DNA from: a bacterium
GTDB taxonomy: Bacteria; SZUA-79; Acidulodesulfobacterales; Acidulodesulfobacteraceae
Direction of reading: 5' to 3'
Length of the DNA stretch: 54,008 nucleotides
Assembly (NCBI GenBank): GCA_027319095.1
Contig: DAHVNW010000007.1
Span: forward strand, 1-54,008
Shown: positions 1 to 6,937 of the stretch, piece by piece
Position numbering within the stretch: position 1 is the stretch's first letter
Layout of the letters: every line of letters starts with the position of its first letter
Notes under the pieces: generated by a model
The model's database searches: none
Told to the model about the DNA's origin: nothing
The model's input: only the letters and a program-made list of their open reading frames with translations
Program-made: the position numbers and the translations under genes

Positions 1-504
1 CTAATTGCATCCGTCGATAAAATTATAGATATTAATTTAGATATTATCATTAGTTCTTATATAAGCGAAGGAAAGTTTTATATTGCAGCCACAAAATTCG
101 AAACAAAAATAATTAAATTCAGTTCAAAATTTTCTTATATACTGGACCTTGCTTTAGTAATATCGCTTATAATTGCAACCATAATGGTGTTTCTTCTCTT
201 TGTATTCGAAATATACCGTTTTGCATTCGGAGGAGGCGCATTTGAATCCACCGTCATAGATATTTTAGGCGCTATGCTTATAGTATGGGCGATCAGGGAA
301 TTATTGGAAGAAGAAGTTAAAAAGCTTCAGGGACACAAGTTTGCGTTAAGCGCATTTATCGGTCTTGCGATGGCGGCGCTGTTAAGAAAAATCTTGATTT
401 TTTCCCTTGCGCCAAGAAAATCTACCGAAGTCGCAATTCTCGGCTTTCTTGTATTAGTGCTTGGAATAGTATATTGGCTTATGAATAAAAGCGCCAAACC
501 TTAA
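1..504 (+). CDS. PsiE-like integral membrane protein, 3' part (5' end outside window)
   Basis: The reading frame is open from the first base, so the gene probably starts upstream; the first ATG in frame is only at 184. About 167 residues are visible. They hold a soluble stretch and then roughly four hydrophobic segments, with a conserved-looking AIRELLEEE patch between segments two and three. That layout fits the phosphate-starvation-inducible PsiE-like family of small inner-membrane proteins, whose biochemical role is unknown. The frame ends in a basic tail (MNKSAKP). No terminator-like hairpin is obvious before the tRNA that follows. The family call rests on the membrane pattern and the ELLEEE patch, so it is moderate. 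The truncation is a window effect and not a sign of decay. Confidence 0.6.
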   Translation, partial: LIASVDKIIDINLDIIISSYISEGKFYIAATKFETKIIKFSSKFSYILDLALVISLIIATIMVFLLFVFEIYRFAFGGGAFESTVIDILGAMLIVWAIRELLEEEVKKLQGHKFALSAFIGLAMAALLRKILIFSLAPRKSTEVAILGFLVLVLGIVYWLMNKSAKP

Positions 505-659
505 ACTTTTCTTGTTTAATCTTTTTCTTGCTTAGCTTTTGCCTCGCTCCATTCTTTGCCCTATTTTTAGCAAAATAACTTTTTCGATAGAATTTTTTGA
601 TTTTTTTTAAAAATTATATTGCTTGCATAATTTATAAATGATAAAATAAATATCGTTTC

Positions 660-735
660 CGGGATGTGGCGCAGCTGGTAGCGCACCTGCTTTGGGAGCA
701 GGGGGTCGCACGTTCAAATCGTGTCATCCCGACCA
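660..735 (+). tRNA. tRNA-Pro (anticodon TGG)
   Basis: A complete 76-nt cloverleaf is visible. The 7-bp acceptor stem is CGGGATG/CATCCCG, the anticodon arm is CCTGC-TTTGGGA-GCAGG with TGG in the loop, the T-arm loop reads GTTCAAATC, and CCA is encoded. A 3' partial copy lies about 2.4 kb downstream at 3096-3150. Confidence 0.97.
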
Positions 736-738
736 TTC

Positions 739-758
739 AAAACCGCAGTAAATAAGCA
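739..758 (+). repeat. tRNA trailer repeat, copy 1 (after tRNA-Pro)
   Basis: Twenty bases containing AACCGCAGTAAATAAGC begin exactly 3 nt after the CCA of tRNA-Pro. The same 20 bases begin 3 nt after the CCA of tRNA-Lys (31575-31594, minus strand). A 17/20 version begins 3 nt after the CCA of the tRNA-Pro fragment (3154-3173). Confidence 0.8.
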
Positions 759-798
759 TTTCATATAAAGAATTCCTCTATCGATTGAAACGGCAAAT

Positions 799-1920
799 AT
801 GGATACGATAGAAAAATTAAAAATCCTTTCGGAAGATTCAAGATACGATATGGCATGCGCCTGCGGTTCGAGCGATGAAGGCCGCAGAAAAAGAGGGCTG
901 GACGGAAAATGGCTTTATCCCGTTGCCCTCCCTAACGGCGGATATTCCGTCCTTTTAAAAACGCTTCTCTCTAATTCGTGCTCAAACGACTGCAAATACT
1001 GCCCTATCCGTTCCGATGCCGATGTGCTTAGATGTACACTTAAGCCGGAAGAAACGGCGAACATATTTATGGATTATGTTAAAAAGAAAAAAGTATTCGG
1101 CCTTTTTTTGAGTTCTGGAATAATTAATAATCCGGATTATACGATGGACAGAGTTAATGCCGTTTCTCGTTTGTTAAGGCATAAACACGGCTATAAGGGG
1201 TATATACATCTGAAAGTCATTCCCGGGGCATCGGATGCGGCTATCGAGGACTCCGTTTCCCTAGCAAGCGCCGTATCATTGAATATTGAAACGCCCGGCA
1301 AAGAAAGATTCGATTTGCTTTCTAGTAAAAAGAATTATATAAGCGATATAATCCGTCCCATAAAGCTTATTAGCCGATTAACGTCCAAAGGCAGCCGGTT
1401 TTCAAAGGTAAAACCCGCGACGCAGTTTATCGTGGGCGCTTCAAACGAAACCGATTCAGAAATAGTAAAATATATGTTCGGCCTGTATAAAAAGCTTAAT
1501 TTTCACAGGGTTTATTTTTCGGCATATCAAAAAGGCCTCGGTCATCATACCATTCCTGGGGAGCAAATAACCGGTTCTACGCCGGAACGAGTCTTCATGC
1601 GCGAACACCGTCTTTATCAGGTGGATTATCTTATAAGGAAATACGGATTTTCCATAGGCGACATTATCCTTGATAAATCGGGTAATTTAGAACTGGATAA
1701 AGACCCGAAAGAGGTGTGGGCAGACCGCCATCCCGAATTTTACCCGGTGAGGATTAACAGGGCGGATAAAGAATCGCTGCTCATGGTTCCAGGACTCGGA
1801 CATATTACGGCGGGCATGATACTTAAAACGCGGCTTTATGGAAAGATAGCGCGGTTTGAAGATCTAGGCATAAAAGGCGAAAGGCTCGAAAAGGTAAAAA
1901 AGTATGCTATTATAGAATAA
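799..1920 (+). CDS. Radical SAM protein, putative DNA modification/repair type (TIGR03916-like)
   Basis: This 373-residue protein carries the radical SAM cluster motif CSNDCKYC (Cys 61, 65, 68), which binds a 4Fe-4S centre and SAM. The N-terminal pattern (MACACGSSDEGRR) and the C-terminal helix-hairpin-helix (near VPGLGHITAGMIL) match the family annotated as putative DNA modification/repair radical SAM protein. The HhH suggests DNA binding; the reaction is not known. In many genomes this family sits beside a uracil-DNA-glycosylase-related protein with a DUF4130 region, but no such partner is present here. The next gene starts 11 bp downstream, so the two are probably co-transcribed. The ATG has only a weak purine-rich SD. 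The family call is firm; the biological role is not. Confidence 0.88.
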   Translation: MDTIEKLKILSEDSRYDMACACGSSDEGRRKRGLDGKWLYPVALPNGGYSVLLKTLLSNSCSNDCKYCPIRSDADVLRCTLKPEETANIFMDYVKKKKVFGLFLSSGIINNPDYTMDRVNAVSRLLRHKHGYKGYIHLKVIPGASDAAIEDSVSLASAVSLNIETPGKERFDLLSSKKNYISDIIRPIKLISRLTSKGSRFSKVKPATQFIVGASNETDSEIVKYMFGLYKKLNFHRVYFSAYQKGLGHHTIPGEQITGSTPERVFMREHRLYQVDYLIRKYGFSIGDIILDKSGNLELDKDPKEVWADRHPEFYPVRINRADKESLLMVPGLGHITAGMILKTRLYGKIARFEDLGIKGERLEKVKKYAIIE

Positions 1921-1931
1921 AATAATCCATT

Positions 1932-2870
1932 ATGATACGACGAATAATCTTTTTCTATTGCTGTATAATTTTTCAGATAATCGTATGCGTTAATCCGGCT
2001 TTTTCCAAGGAAAGTTACGGGATAAATCATAAAACCGCGATGCTTCTTGAAAAAGCCGATAAGGAACGAAAGCATATATTGTCCGCGAAAAATAGGCCGT
2101 ATTCATTTTATAAGGGGGAAATTCTTACATATCAAGTTACCTACATGAATACGATAGACGCCGGCAAAGCTATATTATCCGCATCTTCCGGTTATTACAA
2201 AGACAAAAAAGTTATAGTTTTGGGGGCTCAAGCCTACAGCGCAAAATGGTTTAGCTTTCTTTATCGCGTGCATGATGCAACCACAAGTTTTTTTTCGCCC
2301 AAAAGGTGTTATCCTTATTTTTTAATAATGAAAAGGCACGAAGGTTCGCATAACGATTTTATGGAAGAAAGATTAAACGGTTCTTACGAACATTTGATTA
2401 AAACTGATGCGTACAAAACTGCATGGAAAAGGCTAAAAAGCGGGGAGTTTCTGAAAATGATAGGTTCTAACAGAAAATACAATAAGCCGGCTCTGTATAA
2501 AGATAAAATTAGTGCCACATGGAAAGCGTTTCTTTCTTTCGACGATACGCAGGATGCTTTAAGCGCGTTGTATTACCTTAGGCTTATTAACCTTAAGGAA
2601 GGCAAAAACTATTATATACCGGTATACGAAAATCGCAAAAGATACATAGTCCTTATAAAAGCCGAAAGTTATTACAATATAGATACGCCTGCCGGAAAAT
2701 TTAATACTATAAAAGTAAAAGCCTTTCTTAACTTTAACGGAATCTTTTCTCACAAGGGAAGCCTGGAGATATATTTTTCGACTGGCGCGAACCATACTCC
2801 AGTATATCTTACTACAAATGTCCGCATCGGTTTTATGACGGCAATATTAACCAGAAAAAAAGTTTTTTAA
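1932..2870 (+). CDS. DUF3108 domain-containing exported protein
   Basis: This 312-residue protein has a clear signal peptide: two arginines, a hydrophobic core, then a likely cleavage after NPAFS near residue 25. The mature part matches the DUF3108 pattern in three places: an early segment on GEILTYQVTYMNTIDAG, a YRVHDATTSFF segment, and a DALSALYYLR segment followed by beta-rich sequence ending in YLTTNVRIGFM. DUF3108 proteins are periplasmic or outer-membrane-associated with no assigned reaction. It follows the radical SAM gene by 11 bp. Its 3' end overlaps a small reverse-strand insertion-sequence remnant (2833-2943). It may simply be a passenger in the 2.4-kb segment bounded by tRNA-Pro and its 3' fragment. 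Confidence 0.75.
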   Translation: MIRRIIFFYCCIIFQIIVCVNPAFSKESYGINHKTAMLLEKADKERKHILSAKNRPYSFYKGEILTYQVTYMNTIDAGKAILSASSGYYKDKKVIVLGAQAYSAKWFSFLYRVHDATTSFFSPKRCYPYFLIMKRHEGSHNDFMEERLNGSYEHLIKTDAYKTAWKRLKSGEFLKMIGSNRKYNKPALYKDKISATWKAFLSFDDTQDALSALYYLRLINLKEGKNYYIPVYENRKRYIVLIKAESYYNIDTPAGKFNTIKVKAFLNFNGIFSHKGSLEIYFSTGANHTPVYLTTNVRIGFMTAILTRKKVF

Positions 2871-2943
2871 CAGCCGCCTCAGCATTATCCATAGAATTAT
2901 GCATGATTTTGACGTTCACCGTGATAATATCCTTATGTCCCAT
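2833..2943 (-). pseudogene. 36-codon remnant, possibly the start of an insertion-sequence transposase
   Basis: A reverse-strand ORF begins with ATG at 2943, preceded by a strong GGAGG 9 nt away, and encodes MGHKDIITVNVK followed by a short tail before stopping inside the DUF3108 gene. The beginning resembles the first residues of some ISNCY/IS481-like helix-turn-helix transposases, and IS-end-like repeats lie just upstream (2997-3037). The body of a transposase is absent, so it is a scar at most. The family assignment is a weak inference; a chance ORF with a good SD is the alternative. Confidence 0.35.
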
Positions 2944-2996
2944 GTAATATTACCTCCATTAATCGATAAATAAAGTTAATATTATAGTTCTTAATA

Positions 2997-3037
2997 GGAC
3001 ATTTTAACTTTGCTAATACAGGACATTATCATTTTGC
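2997..3037. repeat. Two direct GGACATT repeats, possible IS terminus
   Basis: GGACATTTTAACTTTGC (2997-3013) and GGACATTATCATTTTGC (3021-3037) match at 14 of 17 positions with a 24-bp period. Paired motifs like these, set just ahead of a transposase start, are typical of transposase-binding sites at an insertion-sequence end. No second end was found in the window. Confidence 0.4.
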
Positions 3038-3095
3038 CGTACAGTTTTTTGATTTAAATTGTCTAATTCAATCGATAGCTTATAAAAGCTAATAG

Positions 3096-3173
3096 CCTGT
3101 TTGGGAGCAATGGGGGAGGGTCGCAAGTTCGAATCGTGTCATCCAGACCATTCAAAACCTCAATAAATAAGCC
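3096..3173 (+). pseudogene. tRNA-Pro 3' fragment plus trailer
   Basis: From the anticodon loop (TTTGGGAGCA) through the variable region, a canonical T arm (GTTCGAATC) and the acceptor 3' strand to CCA (3148-3150), this copies the tRNA-Pro at 660-735. A few substitutions and small insertions are present. The similarity continues past CCA into the trailer (TTCAAAACC). The D arm and 5' acceptor strand are missing, so it cannot fold as a tRNA. A 3' tRNA copy in direct orientation is the usual mark of site-specific integration at a tRNA gene; segmental duplication is the alternative. Confidence 0.85.
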
Positions 3174-3213
3174 TTTATAAAAAAAATAAAATTTACGGAT
3201 TAAACACAGAATC

Positions 3214-3382
3214 GCCGGTAGAAATCCCTAAAAGGGTTTTTAAAGTCATATGAACACTGGATTAGCTTCGCTGTACTTCGTTTCCAGCTTTCGCGGTAAT
3301 GACACCCGTTGGGTGAAAAAATAAAAACCTGCAAAGTCGTTCCTGCGAAAGCTGGAATACAGAAAAATAAATTTCTACCGGC
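3214..3382. repeat. 169-bp inverted-repeat element (MITE-like)
   Basis: The ends form a perfect 12-bp inverted repeat, GCCGGTAGAAAT (3214-3225) and its complement (3371-3382). Inside, CTGTA...TTTCCAGCTTTCGCGG (from 3271) is mirrored by CCTGCGAAAGCTGGAA...TACAG (to 3361), and a small ACCC-GTT-GGGT hairpin lies near the middle. There is no ORF. It looks like a non-autonomous element or a REP-type palindrome that would fold as one long hairpin. Confidence 0.75.
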
Positions 3383-3502
3383 AATTTATGGTTTTAAGGA
3401 CACCTTTTTATTAAAATCTGTTATAATTTATTAGAAGAACGGGATATAATCTTAAAATCCGGCCAAAATATTTATTAAACGCCGAATCAGGGTTGAACCG
3501 GG

Positions 3503-5677
3503 GTGGATATAAGAATGGTGTACTTTAATCTGCGCGTCAGACCGCAAAGCAAGGCGGCGCACTATATAACTATTACGGTAGTCGCTATAGCGACAGCCAT
3601 AGTAATAGCCATAGCTTTCTTTGTATATTTTAACGCCGTTAAGGTCGAGGGTAAATTCGCCGGGATTGAAAAAAACAAACGCGTCGAGCGGCTTTTGGAT
3701 GATACGCTGGTAGATTTCTTAGATGCCGAAACGGGACAGCGTGGGTTTTTGCTGACTGGAAATTCCATGTACCTCGCCCCTTACTTAAGCGGAAGAGCCC
3801 GGATAAAAAATAACCTTAAACGGCTGGACGGAATGCTTTCGAAAAAAGATTATAAATATTTTAAAAAAATAAAATTTTTGGCGTCCAAAAAACTAAACGA
3901 GCTTAAAACTACTATCGCCTTGAGAAAGCAGAATCGGTTAAATTCGGCTTTGATTATAGTAAAAACGAATAAAGGCATAGATTATATGAAGGAATTAAGG
4001 ATATATATATCTGACCTTAAATCGCTTTACGAACAAAGAATAGAAGCCGAAAACGGCTGGATATTTAAAAAATCCGAATATATTAAAATAATGCTGCCCC
4101 TCGTAATATTCGGATATCTTTTTATTTTGTTAGTCGTCTATATCATGCTGTATATATCTTCGAAAAAAAATATAAAATACGAAGACGATTTAAGGCAGGC
4201 GGCTGCCGATTTAGAATCGTCTTATCAAAACGAAAAAACTGCTAAACTATTTTATATTTTAATATCTAAAATTAATAATCTAATGCCTAAGTCTTCGAAT
4301 TACGAAGAGTTTTTTATGGACGCAGTGGACTTATTTGCTAAAAATATGGAAACGTTCGGCGTTTGCTTCTTCAAAGAAGACAGCCCATACGCTAAGGTTG
4401 TAGCAAGCGCAGGCGTGAAAGGAATAAAGCAATATACCGAAGGCTTAAAAGTATCCTCCAATAAAAATATACCGGAAGGGCTCGGCGTTTACGGAGAAGC
4501 CGTGAGAAGCGGAGAGGTCATCTATTCTAACGATTTCGCCTCGGATAGAATATCCGCTCCCTGGAGGCAAAAGTTAACTGAGTTTAATTTCAATTCGGTG
4601 GCGACAATCCCTATAAAAATGAACAACGAGCCTTTCGGAGCTTTTGTTATATATATTATCGAAAAGAATTATTTCGACGAAGAAAAAATAAAATTTTTAA
4701 AAGAAATTTCTTCCATATTGTCTTATGCTATAGATTATATAGACAACAGAAACAAGCTTATCGACGAAAGAGACGCATTAAACAGGGTCATACAAAACAT
4801 TCCTTCCGGCATAGCTATTTTTAACGAGGAAAAATTTTTATATACAAACCAGGAGCTTCTTGATTTATTCAAACTTACCGAAGAAGAATTTTTAAATTTA
4901 AGCGTAAAGGACTTTTTTAATATAAAAGAAGGGCAGATATATAATTCAAATCCTCCGGTTTTTAAAATGCATGCTAAAAACGAAATGTTCCAGCGGTTTA
5001 TTTACAAGCTTAACCGCGCCGATTTTGATTTTAACCGCGCCGAAACCATCGACGATAGAAAAACTATTTACATAGATTTATTCAGGACGACGATACCCTA
5101 TAAAGGAAATAGCGTCGGACTCGCTATATTTTCCGACATCACCGACAATGTGTTAAGGGAGCAAAATATACTTATAAAAAAAGATGAATATAAAGAATTA
5201 TCCGAAGTAGACGTCCTTACCGGCGCCGGAAACCGCCGTTATTTCGATTCTAAACTTGCCAAAACTCTTGGCATCGCAAACAGGTACGACAGGCCTTTAT
5301 CGCTTATAATGTTCGATATAGATAAATTTAAAGACATAAACGACACTTCGGGCCATACGACGGGGGATTTTATTTTAAAAGAATTATCGGGCTTAATTAA
5401 GCAGAATTTAAGAATGACGGATTTTTTCGCCCGCTTCGGCGGGGAAGAATTTATGATTATAGCTATCGATACGCCTGTCGAAACTGCAGTGGAGCTTGCG
5501 GAAAGATTAAGGGCAAAAATATCGGAGCAGAATTTTAATATCGGCCGGCAGGTAACGTGCAGTTTTGGCGTAACCGGAATAATAAACGGCGATACTAATC
5601 AAAGTATTGTTTCAAGAGTGGACGAAGCACTATACGATGCCAAAAAAAACGGGAGAAATAAGGTATGTTCAGCTTAA
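3503..5677 (+). CDS. Membrane diguanylate cyclase, CHASE3-GAF-PAS-GGDEF
   Basis: This 724-residue protein should make c-di-GMP from two GTP. A first membrane helix (about 18-41) precedes a periplasmic CHASE3 sensor with the diagnostic LDAETGQRGFLLTG stretch. A second helix (about 196-215) is followed by a GAF domain (about 245-420), a PAS-like domain (about 425-560) and a C-terminal GGDEF domain. The active-site motif is GGEEF (near 645), which is catalytically competent. RMTD lies five residues before it and forms a canonical RxxD inhibitory site, so product inhibition is expected. The start is GTG at 3503 with AGGG upstream; an in-frame ATG 12 bp later is an alternative. It runs tail-to-tail, with a 29-bp gap, into an HD-GYP gene. 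Confidence 0.93.
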   Translation: MDIRMVYFNLRVRPQSKAAHYITITVVAIATAIVIAIAFFVYFNAVKVEGKFAGIEKNKRVERLLDDTLVDFLDAETGQRGFLLTGNSMYLAPYLSGRARIKNNLKRLDGMLSKKDYKYFKKIKFLASKKLNELKTTIALRKQNRLNSALIIVKTNKGIDYMKELRIYISDLKSLYEQRIEAENGWIFKKSEYIKIMLPLVIFGYLFILLVVYIMLYISSKKNIKYEDDLRQAAADLESSYQNEKTAKLFYILISKINNLMPKSSNYEEFFMDAVDLFAKNMETFGVCFFKEDSPYAKVVASAGVKGIKQYTEGLKVSSNKNIPEGLGVYGEAVRSGEVIYSNDFASDRISAPWRQKLTEFNFNSVATIPIKMNNEPFGAFVIYIIEKNYFDEEKIKFLKEISSILSYAIDYIDNRNKLIDERDALNRVIQNIPSGIAIFNEEKFLYTNQELLDLFKLTEEEFLNLSVKDFFNIKEGQIYNSNPPVFKMHAKNEMFQRFIYKLNRADFDFNRAETIDDRKTIYIDLFRTTIPYKGNSVGLAIFSDITDNVLREQNILIKKDEYKELSEVDVLTGAGNRRYFDSKLAKTLGIANRYDRPLSLIMFDIDKFKDINDTSGHTTGDFILKELSGLIKQNLRMTDFFARFGGEEFMIIAIDTPVETAVELAERLRAKISEQNFNIGRQVTCSFGVTGIINGDTNQSIVSRVDEALYDAKKNGRNKVCSA

Positions 5678-5706
5678 TTAAGAAATAAATATCCCGTTTT
5701 TGGATT

Positions 5707-6882
5707 TTATGCCGCTTCGCTGTCTATCTTTTTCCTGATATCTAATATTTCGTCGAGATTTTTAAGGAAAGCGCCGAAACAGTCCGGGTCGAAAGCCCTG
5801 CCCGGAGCCATTTCTTCTTTCATAATCCTGACCGTTTCTTCCAGCATAAACGCCGGCTTATAAATTCTTTTGTTGATTAACGCATCGAAGACGTCGGCTA
5901 TTTTGGCAATCCTTCCAGTTATTGGAATTTTTTCTCCGGATAATCCGTTTGGATACCCGCCGCCGTCAAAATTTTCATGGTGTGATAAGGCTATTATGGC
6001 GCCTTCTCTCAAGACTTCCGAATCGGAATCTTTTAAAATATTATAACCTATAGTAGTATGCGATTTCATAATTTCAAATTCGTCTTTATTTAAAGGTCCG
6101 GGTTTTAAGAGAATGGCATCCGGTATTCCAACTTTTCCTATATCGTGCATTGGCGCGGCATTTAATATATTTTCCTGAAAAATTTTATCCATTCCGAGTC
6201 CTTTTGCTATAATCTTTGAATAATGCGCCATTCTCGATATGTGCCTGCCCGTATCTTCGTCCCTGTATTCCGCAAGAACGATAAGCCTGTCCAAAGAATC
6301 ATGCTCCGTCTTGTCAACATCGTCGATTGATTTTTGGTAATACGCTTCTATCGCAAGCGTAATATCTATCGAAAGCAGTTTCTGTACAGAATTTAATATG
6401 TTTATAGATTCGTCGGAACTTATCCCATTTTTTTTGCAGCATATCATGACCGCCGAAGTGATAAGCGTATTATAATATCCGTAACTGCCGATATAAATCG
6501 ACGGCGATATTTTGTTGACATAATGCGCAAAACCCACCGTAACCCTGTTTGCAAAATATTTTTCGTCGTACTTTAAACCGAAAAGCTGGCTGATATAGCT
6601 ATATTGAGTGAGTTTTAAAGAATCTAACAGACCTGGTTTGGAGAGAATAATTTTACGCACATCTTCTATGGTCATTAAATAATCGTAAAAAGAAGAAACC
6701 GTTTCCTGCGCTATGTCGCCTATGCAGTCTTTGATTTTAGCGATGCTGTTTATGTCCGATTGAGTAAAGTTAGTCAATTTAAGCATAAAGTTTATGTTTT
6801 TTTGCGAAAAAAGCTCGTAAATACCGGAAGTTCCTTTTTCGGTCATTTTATTTGCTTCTAATATGTCGTTTAATCTGCCCAT
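5707..6882 (-). CDS. Globin-coupled sensor HD-GYP phosphodiesterase
   Basis: This soluble 391-residue protein has two parts. Residues about 20-180 match a protoglobin or globin-coupled sensor domain; FAHYVNKISPSIYIGSY supplies the expected proximal His (H120), so haem and O2 or another gas ligand are likely inputs. Residues about 190-375 form an HD-GYP domain with MHDIGK (H246, D247), HHENFDGGGYP (GYP at 309-311) and downstream IADVFDAL, all consistent with an active c-di-GMP hydrolase. No response-regulator receiver is present. It converges on the diguanylate cyclase gene, so the pair has opposite predicted activities and different sensory inputs. It is transcribed alone, since the next leftward gene upstream has its own stop and a 55-bp gap. 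Confidence 0.9.
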   Translation of the reverse strand: MGRLNDILEANKMTEKGTSGIYELFSQKNINFMLKLTNFTQSDINSIAKIKDCIGDIAQETVSSFYDYLMTIEDVRKIILSKPGLLDSLKLTQYSYISQLFGLKYDEKYFANRVTVGFAHYVNKISPSIYIGSYGYYNTLITSAVMICCKKNGISSDESINILNSVQKLLSIDITLAIEAYYQKSIDDVDKTEHDSLDRLIVLAEYRDEDTGRHISRMAHYSKIIAKGLGMDKIFQENILNAAPMHDIGKVGIPDAILLKPGPLNKDEFEIMKSHTTIGYNILKDSDSEVLREGAIIALSHHENFDGGGYPNGLSGEKIPITGRIAKIADVFDALINKRIYKPAFMLEETVRIMKEEMAPGRAFDPDCFGAFLKNLDEILDIRKKIDSEAA

Positions 6883-6937
6883 AATATTGTATAATTATTT
6901 AAATTATTTATAGATCTTAGTTTTAATTTAATTAAAT

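Noticed and set aside
3096-3150. Second functional tRNA-Pro
   Set aside because: The D arm and 5' acceptor strand are missing, so no cloverleaf can form.
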